Assembly (NCBI RefSeq): GCF_019200975.1
Contig: NZ_JAHTMR010000012.1
Span: 1-64,000 of the forward strand
Source: Pseudomonas sp. PD9R
GTDB lineage: Bacteria; Pseudomonadota; Gammaproteobacteria; Pseudomonadales; Pseudomonadaceae
Length of the DNA: 64,000 bases
Reading direction: 5' to 3'
A program made the translations under genes and the position numbers. Under the pieces are notes generated by a model, which saw only the letters and a program-made list of their open reading frames with translations, was not told where the DNA came from and did no database searches. Positions 17,477-25,181 of the stretch are shown piece by piece (position 1 is the first letter of the stretch; each line of letters starts with the position of its first letter).

Positions 17477-17601
17477 GAGTGCGTGGGTCAGTGTTTACGG
17501 GCGGTTTAAGTGTTTTCGAGGGGTTTGACGATGGCAAAGCAGGACAATCTGTTGCTTCGCTGTTGATGGCTGAACAACGACGCAAGTGTTCGATTCGCCC
17601 C

Positions 17602-17694
17602 TGTTGGAGCTGCCGCAGGCTGCGATCTTTTTGTGAACTTGAAACATGCTGAAAGTCAAAATCAAGAGATCGTAGCCTTCGGCAGCTCCTACAC
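17602..17694. repeat. REPIN between sfnB and the VOC gene
   Basis: TGTTGGAGCTGCCGCAGGC at the left mirrors GCCTTCGGCAGCTCCTACA at the right, with GCGATCTTTTTG and CAAGAGATCGTAG inside, which is the GATCTTTTGA REP type with some decay. Confidence 0.8.
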
Positions 17695-17748
17695 TTGGTC
17701 CGCCGGATCACCGATCTTCAACGCATAATTAATTCAGGGAGAACGATC

Positions 17749-18207
17749 ATGAGCGTCAAACCCATTCCAGAGGGCTATCACAGCATCACCCCGTACCTGG
17801 GCATTCAAAAAGCTGCCGAAGCCATCGAGTTCTACAAAAAAGCCTTCGGCGCCATCGAAATCATGCGCCTGTCGATGCCCGACGGTGGCATTGGCCACGC
17901 CGAACTGCGCATCGGCGATTGCCCGATCATGTTGGGCACACCGTGCGATCAAGGGCCGTTGAGCAATCCGGACACTTCGCCTTCCGTGGGTCTGCATTTG
18001 TATGTGACCGATGTGGATAAGTCCTATAAACAGGCGATTGAGGCCGGCGGTACCGTCGTATCGGAGGTCAAGGATCAGTTTTATGGCGATCGCTCCGGGA
18101 CTTTGAAAGATCCCTACGGGCATCTGTGGTTCCTGGCTACGCGCAAGGAGGATCTGACTCAGGAACAGATTGAACAGCGGGCGAAGGAGATGTTTCAGCA
18201 AGGTTGA
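17749..18207 (+). CDS. VOC family (glyoxalase/PhnB-like) protein
   Basis: This 152-residue protein has the paired beta-alpha-beta fold of the vicinal oxygen chelate superfamily, close to PhnB: it starts with YHSITPYLGIQKAAEAIEFYKKAFGA and ends with DRSGTLKDPYGHLWFLATRKED, written here in part as YLGIQKAAEAIEFYKKAF and DPYGHLWFLATRKED. The His in GIGHAEL and residues near GHLW could hold a metal. The start at 17749 follows CAGGGAGAA. It is a single gene with unknown substrate. Confidence 0.85.
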   Translation: MSVKPIPEGYHSITPYLGIQKAAEAIEFYKKAFGAIEIMRLSMPDGGIGHAELRIGDCPIMLGTPCDQGPLSNPDTSPSVGLHLYVTDVDKSYKQAIEAGGTVVSEVKDQFYGDRSGTLKDPYGHLWFLATRKEDLTQEQIEQRAKEMFQQG

Positions 18208-18230
18208 GTGCTTCGTTGTCTGATAGGCCG

Positions 18231-18305
18231 CCATCGCGAGCAAGCTCGCCCCCACAGTTGATCGGTGTACACCGTCCCATGTGGGAGCGAGCTTGCTCGC
18301 GATGG
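18231..18305. repeat. REPIN downstream of the VOC gene
   Basis: CCATCGCGAGCAAGCTCGC at the left is the inverted repeat of GCGAGCTTGCTCGCGATGG at the right, with CCCACA/TGTGGG inside. This is the GAGCTTGCTCGCGATGG REP type. It lies between the VOC gene and fpvG and may serve as a transcription stop. Confidence 0.9.
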
Positions 18306-18506
18306 GGCCCTCACTCACCATCTGTTTATCCCCGATAAAACCACGAAACATTTTCTTTCATATCCCCCTTCGGGATTTCCCGTGCTCATCCGTCTTATTT
18401 AGATGCAGTCCTTTCGCGTAGGCAAAAGCCACGACTGGACTTTCGTCGACCTCGTCGCTGCGAAGCCCGTAGCAGAGGCCTTCTCATCGAAACAAGACCC
18501 TAAATC

Positions 18507-19706
18507 ATGTCGAAGAAATCCCGTTCCAAACTCTGGTTTCTGGTCCATAGCTGGCTGGCGCTGCCGATCTGGTTTTTCGTCCTGATCGTCTGTGTAACCG
18601 GCACGCTGGCGGTGGTCAGCCAGGAAATCGTCTGGCTGGCCAACCCGCAAATGCGCGCCAGCCAGCCTTCGGACGATGCGCCACGACTCAACTATGACCA
18701 GATCGTCGCCGCGATCAAGAAAGCCGAACCCGACACCCTGATCGAAGAAATCAGCCGACCCGATGAGTCGCACTTTGCCCTGGATGTGAGGGTGAGCTAC
18801 CCCGACGGCCGTTCGCTGACGGTCTACGTCAATCCCTACACGGGTGCTATTCAGGGCCCCGCGCCGCAATTCAACTTCCAGGCGTTCACCCGCGCCCTGC
18901 ATGGCTGGTGGCTGGTGCCGTTCACCAATGGTTACAGTTGGGGCTGGTATCTGGTGTCGTTCCTCAGCCTGCCGTTGCTGGCGTCGCTGGTGACCGGGCT
19001 GGTGGTGTACAAAAAATTCTGGAAGGGCTTCTTCCGCCCGACGCTACGCGTCCGTCACGGTGCGCGGATTTTCTGGGGTGATTTCCACCGCCTCAGTGGC
19101 ATCTGGTCGATCTGGTTTATCGCGGTGATTGCCATCACCAGCACCTGGTTTCTGATTCAGGCATTCATGTTCGATAACCAGATTTCAATCTCCACCGCAC
19201 CGGTCGCCGCCGTGGTCCCGCGTGAAAGCGTGCCGCTGACCGCCGATGGTTCACCGGCACCGATGATCAGCCTGGAAGCGGCGATCCGCGAGGCCAAGGA
19301 ACGCATCCCCGGCCTGGACGAGAGTTTTGTCAGCCTGCCGGCCAACGCCTACAGCTACCTGTCGGTGGGCGGGCGCAGTTGGTATCCGCTGATGTACCAG
19401 ACCGCCGACATCAACCCGTACACCGGTGACATCGCGGCCACGCGCCTGCTGTCGGACCGCTCTGGCCTTGAGTTCGTCACTGAATCCATGCGACCGCTGC
19501 ACACCGGCGATTTTGGCGGGATCTGGATCAAGCTGATCTGGTTCTTCTTCGGCCTGCTGCTGAGCATGATGGTCCTCAGCGGTCTGTTGATCTGGACCAA
19601 ACGCACTGCCCTGGCCACGGCCAACGCCCTCAAGCGCAGCAACAAGCGCCCGCGCAACCAGACCACTCCGGCCGTCAGGCAAGACGCCACGGAGGTCAGC
19701 CAATGA
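18507..19706 (+). CDS. fpvG: Inner-membrane ferripyoverdine reductase FpvG (PepSY-TM family)
   Basis: This 399-residue inner-membrane protein of the PepSY-associated TM family begins with the typical FLVHSWLALPIWFFVLIVCVTG helix (given here in part as VHSWLALPIWFF), has two periplasmic PepSY-like regions and about four membrane helices with His residues (RLSGIWSIWF, LHGWWLVPF) that could hold heme. The P. aeruginosa homologue reduces Fe3+ of ferripyoverdine in the periplasm, releasing the iron. First gene of an eight-gene operon with fpvHJKCDEF, each start overlapping or close to the previous stop. Confidence 0.9.
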   Translation: MSKKSRSKLWFLVHSWLALPIWFFVLIVCVTGTLAVVSQEIVWLANPQMRASQPSDDAPRLNYDQIVAAIKKAEPDTLIEEISRPDESHFALDVRVSYPDGRSLTVYVNPYTGAIQGPAPQFNFQAFTRALHGWWLVPFTNGYSWGWYLVSFLSLPLLASLVTGLVVYKKFWKGFFRPTLRVRHGARIFWGDFHRLSGIWSIWFIAVIAITSTWFLIQAFMFDNQISISTAPVAAVVPRESVPLTADGSPAPMISLEAAIREAKERIPGLDESFVSLPANAYSYLSVGGRSWYPLMYQTADINPYTGDIAATRLLSDRSGLEFVTESMRPLHTGDFGGIWIKLIWFFFGLLLSMMVLSGLLIWTKRTALATANALKRSNKRPRNQTTPAVRQDATEVSQ

Positions 19707-20245
19707 GCCTGTTCGCTGCGGAAAAACTGGGGTCGACCTTGAGTCGTTTCTGGCACAAATGGCGCTTCTACATCAACGTTCTGCTGCTGCTGGTGCCGCT
19801 GGGATTCATGCCCAAATACTTCGCCGATGCCGCACTGTTTCGCGGTGATACCGGCCTCGGTGAACGGGAAATCGGCGACATCCAGGTCGGTCCGTGGAGC
19901 GTGCGCCTGGCTGAGTTTCGCAATGAAGCACCGCAGCTCGACGGTCCGGCCGGCTACATGAAGAGCTTTAACGCAGCGTTGTGCGACAGCTGCCGCGAGC
20001 AGGTCAAGGCCACATACCTGCGCATCGGCAAACCCCGCAGCCTGCGTGCCGCCGGCGTGATTTTCTTCGGCACGCCATACCGCATGGGCGCCATGTTGCC
20101 GGTCCCGGAAAAGACCAAGGCCGACGCCGAACTGTGGATCACCATGGAAGGCTGGGACGGCTCCATGCACCAGGCATCTATTCCTCTGCGCCAGGCCTCA
20201 CCTGCCACCCTCGCTTGGCTGAACTCACAAGGAGGTCAACCATGA
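19703..20245 (+). CDS. fpvH: Inner-membrane protein FpvH
   Basis: This 180-residue protein has one N-terminal membrane helix (FYINVLLLLVPLGFMPKYF) and a periplasmic domain with a CDSC motif at about residues 94-97, a CxxC arrangement of the kind used for redox or metal binding. In P. aeruginosa FpvH is one of the partners of FpvG needed for full iron release from pyoverdine; its exact role is open. Its ATG overlaps the fpvG stop (ATGA), and its own stop overlaps the fpvJ start. The name rests on operon position and general character. Confidence 0.82.
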   Translation: MSLFAAEKLGSTLSRFWHKWRFYINVLLLLVPLGFMPKYFADAALFRGDTGLGEREIGDIQVGPWSVRLAEFRNEAPQLDGPAGYMKSFNAALCDSCREQVKATYLRIGKPRSLRAAGVIFFGTPYRMGAMLPVPEKTKADAELWITMEGWDGSMHQASIPLRQASPATLAWLNSQGGQP

Positions 20246-20571
20246 TCAACGCAATTCGTCCTCTGGGCGCCGTATTGCTGGTGCTCTGCGCCGGTTTCAG
20301 CACCAGCGCCCAGGCCCACAACCCAATGTGCGAATGCAAAGCCATCGACGCCGAGCAGATCAAATGCATCGGCGGGTTCTCTGACGGCAGCGGCGCACCG
20401 GGCGTGACCCTCGATGTGATCGGCTACGACGAAACCATCCTCGTGCCGGGCAAGCTTGGCGCTGACTCGACCCTGACCTTCAAGAAACCCGGTGCCGAGT
20501 TCTACGTACTGTTCGACGCCGGCCCCGGCCACGTCGTCGAGATTGACCAAGCGGACATCGAAGCGCCATGA
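20242..20571 (+). CDS. fpvJ: Small periplasmic protein FpvJ
   Basis: This 109-residue secreted protein has a signal peptide ending at AQA-H (about residue 29) and a mature domain with three cysteines (MCECK, KCIGG) and a His at the new N-terminus, a possible metal site. In P. aeruginosa FpvJ is reported as a chaperone-like partner of the periplasmic FpvC/FpvF proteins. The ATG at 20242 is set by a perfect GGAGG at 20231-20235. It overlaps fpvH by four bases and fpvK by four bases. Confidence 0.82.
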   Translation: MINAIRPLGAVLLVLCAGFSTSAQAHNPMCECKAIDAEQIKCIGGFSDGSGAPGVTLDVIGYDETILVPGKLGADSTLTFKKPGAEFYVLFDAGPGHVVEIDQADIEAP

Positions 20572-21140
20572 GTAGCCCAACCACGCAAGTTGTCCGCCCG
20601 GCCGGTGCCGGCCATGAAACCCTCTACGTCTTGCTGTTGTGCCTGATGATTCTGGTGGTGGCAGGTTCAGTGGTCACCTGGCGCCACGAGTCCCAGGACG
20701 TAAGCAGCGTGAGCAGCCATCAACTGGACGCCCGACGCGACCTCAGTGCATCCGAGCAAGGCATCTACGCCGACTTGCGCGTGACGCTGGACGAGATCCA
20801 CCTGTTGCGTCGGGAACAGCAAACCCTGCCGACACCCGAAGCCCTCGCCGACGAAGGCTTTGCGCCGTTTGCGCAGGACGCCAGCTCAGTCAGTCGCGGC
20901 GGTCATGCCTGGCAGCTGCTCGACGCCAAGGCCTATTTCGGACAGAGCCAGACACCGACCGTGGCCGGCTCGTTTTTGATGCGACTGACCGCTGGCGACG
21001 ATGCCCCGGACATCTGGCTGAGTCGCGACAAAACGATTATCGCGCCGCGCGATCTCACCGATGCAGCGCTGGAAAGCGCCGGCTGGCAGCAGATCGTCGC
21101 ACAATTCGATGCCGGCGTGACCCGCCAGCACCGGCACTGA
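20568..21140 (+). CDS. fpvK: Membrane-anchored protein FpvK
   Basis: This 190-residue protein has one N-terminal membrane helix (LYVLLLCLMILVVAGSVVTW) and a periplasmic part beginning with a probable coiled coil (LSASEQGIYADLRVTLDEI). It matches the size and place of FpvK, the fourth gene of the ferripyoverdine iron-release operon, which aids FpvG. It overlaps fpvJ by four bases (ATGA) and ends 35 bases before fpvC. No catalytic motif is seen. Confidence 0.8.
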   Translation: MSSPTTQVVRPAGAGHETLYVLLLCLMILVVAGSVVTWRHESQDVSSVSSHQLDARRDLSASEQGIYADLRVTLDEIHLLRREQQTLPTPEALADEGFAPFAQDASSVSRGGHAWQLLDAKAYFGQSQTPTVAGSFLMRLTAGDDAPDIWLSRDKTIIAPRDLTDAALESAGWQQIVAQFDAGVTRQHRH

Positions 21141-21175
21141 ACCCTCGCCTTCATCCGAGAGAAGACCGCTTTCCC

Positions 21176-22102
21176 ATGCCCATTTCATCTCTACGCTCTG
21201 TACTGCGCCTGGCACTGATCGGCCTGCTGGCCTGCCTGCTGACTCCCCTGGCCATTGCCGACGAGGCCAAGCGCCTGCGCATCGGCATCACCCTGCATCC
21301 TTATTACAGCTACGTGGCGAACATCGTCGGCGACAAGGCCGATGTGGTGCCACTGATTCCGGCCGGTTTCAACCCTCACGCCTATGAACCACGGGCCGAG
21401 GACATCAAGCGCATCAGCGGGCTCGACGTGATCGTGCTCAACGGCGTTGGTCATGACGACTTCGCCGACCGCATGATCGCCGCCAGCGAAACCCCGAACA
21501 TCCCGGTGATCGAAGCCAACGAAAACGTACCGCTGCTGGCCGCTACCGGCGTTGCCGCGCGCGGTGCCGGCAAAGTGGTCAACCCGCATACCTTCCTGTC
21601 GATCAGCGCCTCCATCGCCCAGGTCAATAACATCGCAAGAGAACTGGGCAAGCTCGACCCGGCCAATGCCAAAACCTACACCGAAAATGCCCGCGCCTAT
21701 GGCAAGCGCCTGCGCAAGATGCGCGCCGACGCCCTGACCAAACTGACTCAGGCACCAAACGCCGAACTGCGGGTGGCCACGGTGCACGCAGCCTACGATT
21801 ACCTGTTGCGCGAGTTCGGCCTGGAAGTGACCGCCGTGGTCGAACCGGCCCACGGTATCGAGCCGAGCCCGAGCCAACTGAAGAAGACCATCGACCAACT
21901 GCGCGAACTGGACGTGAAGGTGATCTTCTCGGAGATGGATTTCCCGTCCACCTACGTCGACACCATCCAGCGTGAATCCGGGGTGAAGCTGTATCCGCTG
22001 TCGCACATTTCCTACGGCGAATACACCGCCGACAAGTATGAAAAGGAAATGACCGGCAACCTCAACACCGTGGTGCGGGCGATTCAGGAGTCCGGTTCAT
22101 GA
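21176..22102 (+). CDS. fpvC: Periplasmic metal-binding protein FpvC (ZnuA-like)
   Basis: This 308-residue cluster A-I periplasmic binding protein has a signal peptide ending near PLAIADEAK. It keeps family landmarks: GITLHPYYSYVANIVGDKA, NPHAYEPRAEDIKRI, the conserved helix linker and PAHGIEPSPSQLKK, given in short pieces; the His residues in LHPYY, NPHAYE, NPHTF and PAHG are probable metal ligands. In P. aeruginosa FpvC works with FpvF to accept iron released from pyoverdine and hands it to the FpvDE transporter. The start at 21176 is set by the signal peptide; GAGAGAAGACC lies upstream. Its stop overlaps the fpvD start. Confidence 0.88.
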   Translation: MPISSLRSVLRLALIGLLACLLTPLAIADEAKRLRIGITLHPYYSYVANIVGDKADVVPLIPAGFNPHAYEPRAEDIKRISGLDVIVLNGVGHDDFADRMIAASETPNIPVIEANENVPLLAATGVAARGAGKVVNPHTFLSISASIAQVNNIARELGKLDPANAKTYTENARAYGKRLRKMRADALTKLTQAPNAELRVATVHAAYDYLLREFGLEVTAVVEPAHGIEPSPSQLKKTIDQLRELDVKVIFSEMDFPSTYVDTIQRESGVKLYPLSHISYGEYTADKYEKEMTGNLNTVVRAIQESGS

Positions 22103-22935
22103 CCGCAAAAGAAACCCTCAACGAATCCCCTGTGGGAGCGAGCCTGCTCGCGAGGACGGATTCAGCCGTTACACATACGTCGACTGACACGCCGCTGTCG
22201 CGAGCGGGCTCGCTCCCACAGGTTTCCGGGCCGACGCTGGATTTTGTAGATGTCAGCCTGACACTGGGCCGCACGACGATCCTCGACAACGTCACTTTCA
22301 AGGTTCATCCCGGCAGCGTGCATGCACTGGTCGGCCCCAACGGTGGCGGCAAGAGTTCGCTGATCAAGACCTTGCTCGGGCAGATGCCTCATCAGGGCCG
22401 TCTGACCCTGCAATGGCCGGGCAATCCCGGCACCATCGGCTACGTGCCGCAGGCACTGGAATTCGACCGTGGCCTGCCAATGACCGTCGATGATTTCATG
22501 GCCGCGATGTGCCAGCGACGCCCGGCGTTTCTCGGATTGAGCAAGCACTACGCGGCGGCGATTGGCGAGGCGCTGGAACGGGTCGGCATGCAGGACAAAC
22601 GCAAGCGACGCATGGGTGCTCTGTCTGGCGGCGAGCGCCAGCGGGTGTTGCTGGCGCAAGGGTTGATTCCGGCGCCGCAGTTGCTGGTGCTCGATGAGCC
22701 GATGTCGGCCCTCGACGAGGCCGGCATTCAGGTGTTCGAACGCCTGCTTGGTGACTGGCGCCAAAGCGGCATCACCGTACTGTGGATCGAGCACGATCTG
22801 GAAGCCGTGGGGCGTCTGGCCGATCACGTCACCGGCCTCAATCGCCGGGTGCTGTTCGACGCCACGCCACAACAGGCACTGACCCCGGATCGTCTGCTGA
22901 CGCTGTTTTCGACCCATCCACGGAGCCTTGCCTGA
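22099..22935 (+). CDS. fpvD: ABC transporter ATPase FpvD with a REPIN-encoded N-terminal extension
   Basis: This 278-residue ZnuC-like ATPase powers iron import with FpvE. It has Walker A GPNGGGKSS (about 77-85), signature LSGGERQRV (about 174-182), Walker B LLVLDEP (about 195-201) and the H-loop IEHD. The start ATG overlaps the fpvC stop (ATGA). After about ten residues the next 31 (PVGASLLA... to ...AGSLPQVS) are encoded by a REPIN at 22129-22222 that is open in this frame; the normal domain begins after it at LDFVDVSLTL. The extension is unlikely to be part of the fold. Confidence 0.88.
   Translation: MTAKETLNESPVGASLLARTDSAVTHTSTDTPLSRAGSLPQVSGPTLDFVDVSLTLGRTTILDNVTFKVHPGSVHALVGPNGGGKSSLIKTLLGQMPHQGRLTLQWPGNPGTIGYVPQALEFDRGLPMTVDDFMAAMCQRRPAFLGLSKHYAAAIGEALERVGMQDKRKRRMGALSGGERQRVLLAQGLIPAPQLLVLDEPMSALDEAGIQVFERLLGDWRQSGITVLWIEHDLEAVGRLADHVTGLNRRVLFDATPQQALTPDRLLTLFSTHPRSLA
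22129..22222. repeat. REPIN inside the fpvD coding region
   Basis: CCTGTGGGAGCGAGCCTGCTCGCGA at the left and TCGCGAGCGGGCTCGCTCCCACAGG at the right are inverted copies (quoted here as pieces CCTGTGGGAGCGAGCC and GGCTCGCTCCCACAGG). The 94-bp element is wholly within the 5' part of fpvD and has no stop in its frame. Confidence 0.92.
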
Positions 22936-23834
22936 TGAGCTACGAAGCCTTTCGTTTGATGGTGCAAGGCTGGGCCTCCTCGGGTTACCTGCCCGAGGCG
23001 CTGGCCTATGGATTTGTCGTCAACGCGCTGCTCGCCGGATTGCTCATCGGCCCGGTACTGGGCGGTTTGGGCACGTTGGTGGTGGTCAAGCGCTTCGCGT
23101 TTTTCTCCGAAGCCGTGGGTCATGCGGCGCTGACCGGCGTGGCCATCGGCATCCTGCTCGGCGAACCCTACACCGGGCCTTATGGCAGCCTGTTCGGCTA
23201 CTGTCTGCTGTTCGGCATCCTGCTCAATTACCTGCGCAACCGCACCGGCCTGGCGCCGGACACCTTGATCGGTGTGTTCCTCTCGGTGTCCCTGGCACTG
23301 GGCGCGAGCCTGTTGTTGATTCTGGCGGGCAAGATCAACGTGCACATTCTGGAGAACGTGCTGTTTGGTTCGGTGCTGACAGTCAACGGCAATGACCTGC
23401 TGGTGCTGGCCATCGTCGGTTCGCTGGTGATGGCGCTGGCCTTGCCGCTGTACAACCGCATCATGCTCGCCAGCTTCAACCCGCAATTGGCGGCGGTGCG
23501 CGGTGTGGCGGTGAAAACCCTGGATTACCTGTTCGTGATTCTGGTGACCCTGATCACCGTTGCCGCAGTGAAAGTCATCGGTGCGATTCTGGTCGGTGCC
23601 TTGCTGGTCATTCCGGCAGCGGCGGCACGTTTGCTCAGCCAATCGCTGAAAGGCTTTTTCTGGTGTTCGGTGCTGATCGCTACGGTGAGCACACTGTGCG
23701 GGATTCTTGCGCCGATTGTCTTTGACCTGCCGATCCCGTCCGGCGCCGCGATCATTCTGGTGGCCGGTATCGCCTTTGCCCTGTCCGCCATCGCGCGCGG
23801 TGTCGTCCCCAGCCTGAAAGGGAACCTTGGATAA
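22935..23834 (+). CDS. fpvE: Metal ABC transporter permease FpvE
   Basis: This 299-residue inner-membrane permease of the ABC-3 (ZnuB/MntB) family has eight or so membrane segments, with family signatures VVKRFAFFSEAVGHAALTGVA and VIGAILVGALLVIPAAAARLL, quoted as RFAFFSEAVGHAALTG and GALLVIPAAAARL. It forms the channel for iron with FpvD. Its ATG shares one base with the fpvD stop (TGATG). The P. aeruginosa pathway moves the iron released from pyoverdine into the cytoplasm through this pair. Confidence 0.9.
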   Translation: MSYEAFRLMVQGWASSGYLPEALAYGFVVNALLAGLLIGPVLGGLGTLVVVKRFAFFSEAVGHAALTGVAIGILLGEPYTGPYGSLFGYCLLFGILLNYLRNRTGLAPDTLIGVFLSVSLALGASLLLILAGKINVHILENVLFGSVLTVNGNDLLVLAIVGSLVMALALPLYNRIMLASFNPQLAAVRGVAVKTLDYLFVILVTLITVAAVKVIGAILVGALLVIPAAAARLLSQSLKGFFWCSVLIATVSTLCGILAPIVFDLPIPSGAAIILVAGIAFALSAIARGVVPSLKGNLG

Positions 23835-24746
23835 ATGCCATTCTCTCTGCGACAACTGACCTTCGCCATCGCCCTGTGCGGGTTGGCCCACACCACATTC
23901 GCGTCTGACAACGCCAAACCGCTGCGCGTGCTGGCGTCCTTGCCAGTCACTTATGGCTTGGGCGAAGTGCTGCTCAAAGGCACCGACGTCAGCCTCGAAC
24001 GCGCCGCCCCGGCGAATCTGCCCGGCAGTCGTCAGACCGCTTACTTCACCGGTCGTGGCGCCCCGGCACTGGCCACACTGGCGACCAACGCCGACGCGGT
24101 GATTGGCCTGCGCTCGCTGTGGCCGGATGATCCGCTGTACCCGATCGCGCGGCGCAGCAACATCCGCATCATCGAAGTCGACGCCGCTCGCCCGGTCGAC
24201 GGCGCCCTGCCCGGCATTGCCGTGCAGCCGGGCAACAAGGTTGATGGTTTGAACAGCCAACCGTGGCTGGCCAGCAATAACATGGGAAGGATGGCGGACG
24301 TGATGGCGGCGGACCTGGTGCGTCTGGCACCTGCGGCCAAACCTGCCATTGAGGCGAATCTGGCAGCGCTCAAGCAACGTTTGCTCAAGCTCAGCGCCGA
24401 CAGCGAAGCGCGTCTGGCGGCCACCGATAACCTTAGCGTGATGAGCCTGAGCGATCACTTCGGTTATCTGATCGGTGGTCTTAACTTGGAGCTGGTCGGC
24501 CTTGATGCCCGGCCGGATGCTGAATGGACGCCTGAAGCGCTGAAAGAATTGGCCGCGATGCTCAAGGAGAATAACGTCGCGGTGGTGCTGCATCATCGTC
24601 AGCCATCCGATGCGCTGAAAGCAGTGATCAGCGAGTCCGGGAGTCGGTTGGTGGTGTTGAGCACCGATGCCGAAGACCCGGTGGCAGAACTGGAAGGGAA
24701 TGTGGATTTGGTCATCAAGGGGCTGGACGGAGGGCCTTCGGCCTAA
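23835..24746 (+). CDS. fpvF: Periplasmic binding protein FpvF
   Basis: This 303-residue periplasmic protein is a second ZnuA-like binding protein, with a signal peptide ending at TFASDNAK. It has a low match to FpvC and lacks the HPYY and NPHAYE ligand region at its start, which agrees with a role in holding pyoverdine together with FpvC. It begins directly after the fpvE stop (TAAATG). Last gene of the operon; a REPIN and a strong terminator follow. Confidence 0.86.
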   Translation: MPFSLRQLTFAIALCGLAHTTFASDNAKPLRVLASLPVTYGLGEVLLKGTDVSLERAAPANLPGSRQTAYFTGRGAPALATLATNADAVIGLRSLWPDDPLYPIARRSNIRIIEVDAARPVDGALPGIAVQPGNKVDGLNSQPWLASNNMGRMADVMAADLVRLAPAAKPAIEANLAALKQRLLKLSADSEARLAATDNLSVMSLSDHFGYLIGGLNLELVGLDARPDAEWTPEALKELAAMLKENNVAVVLHHRQPSDALKAVISESGSRLVVLSTDAEDPVAELEGNVDLVIKGLDGGPSA

Positions 24747-24748
24747 GG

Positions 24749-24824
24749 TCAAAAGATCGCAGCCTGCGACAGATCCTACAGGGTGCATTCCATGTAGGAG
24801 CTGCCGCAGGCTGCGATCTTTTGA
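24749..24824. repeat. REPIN downstream of fpvF
   Basis: TCAAAAGATCGCAGCCTGCG at the left is the inverted repeat of CGCAGGCTGCGATCTTTTGA at the right, with a slightly decayed AGATCCTACAGG/CATGTAGGAGCT inside. It is of the GATCTTTTGA REP type. Confidence 0.9.
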
Positions 24825-24828
24825 TGTT

Positions 24829-24855
24829 AAAAAACCCGCTGAATGCGGGTTTTTT
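24829..24855. terminator. Bidirectional rho-independent terminator
   Basis: AAAAAACCCGC, the loop TGAAT and GCGGGTTTTTT form a perfect GC stem with A- and T-tracts on both sides. It serves both the fpv operon (plus strand) and mbtH (minus strand), which converge here. Confidence 0.92.
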
Positions 24856-24868
24856 GTGCGCAGTGACT

Positions 24869-25096
24869 TTAGTGAGCCACAGCCGCCTGCTCGTCCATCT
24901 TCTGGCGCAAGCTCAGCGGACGCATGTCAGTCCAGGTTTCCTCGATGTAAGCCAGGCATTCCTTTTTCAGCCCGCTTTTACCCACGGTACGCCAGCCCTC
25001 CGGCACCGCCTTGTAATCAGGCCAGATCGAGTATTGCTCTTCGTGGTTGACCACGACTTGAAAGAGGATGTCCTCGCGGTCGAATACTGAAGTCAT
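24869..25096 (-). CDS. mbtH: MbtH-like protein of pyoverdine biosynthesis
   Basis: This 75-residue protein has the family signature NHEEQYSIWPDYKAVPEGW and the conserved C-terminal WTDMRPLS, quoted here as NHEEQYSIWP and WTDMRPLS. MbtH-like proteins bind NRPS adenylation domains and allow their folding or activity; the partner here is presumably PvdL and the other pyoverdine synthetases. GGAGAAACAGC precedes the ATG at 25096. It lies 83 bp downstream of pvdH but has its own PvdS-type promoter that overlaps the pvdH stop. Confidence 0.95.
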   Translation of the reverse strand: MTSVFDREDILFQVVVNHEEQYSIWPDYKAVPEGWRTVGKSGLKKECLAYIEETWTDMRPLSLRQKMDEQAAVAH

Positions 25097-25157
25097 GCTG
25101 TTTCTCCATCACTGTAGGGTGGGCTGCAACATTGCGTGCAGCCGCTATGTAGAAGGA

Positions 25158-25181
25158 ACGTTCCGAGGGCCGGAAAATTTA
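25158..25181 (-). promoter_or_regulatory. PvdS-dependent promoter of mbtH (overlaps pvdH stop)
   Basis: On the minus strand TAAAT (25181-25177), 16 bases, then CGT (25160-25158) match the PvdS/iron-starvation box TAAAT-N16/17-CGT. The TAAAT begins at the pvdH stop codon (TAA). Transcription would start about 55 bases before the mbtH ATG. Confidence 0.78.

Noticed and set aside
18396..18419. Possible PvdS box before fpvG (TATTT-N16-CGT)
   Set aside because: Two of five -35 bases differ from TAAAT, and the leader would be about 85 bases. The match is too weak to call, although the operon may still be iron-regulated.
22824..24788. 654-residue open frame on the minus strand
   Set aside because: It lies opposite fpvD, fpvE and fpvF, whose products match known families and overlap in operon fashion. 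Its His/Gln/Arg-rich composition is that of an antisense frame.
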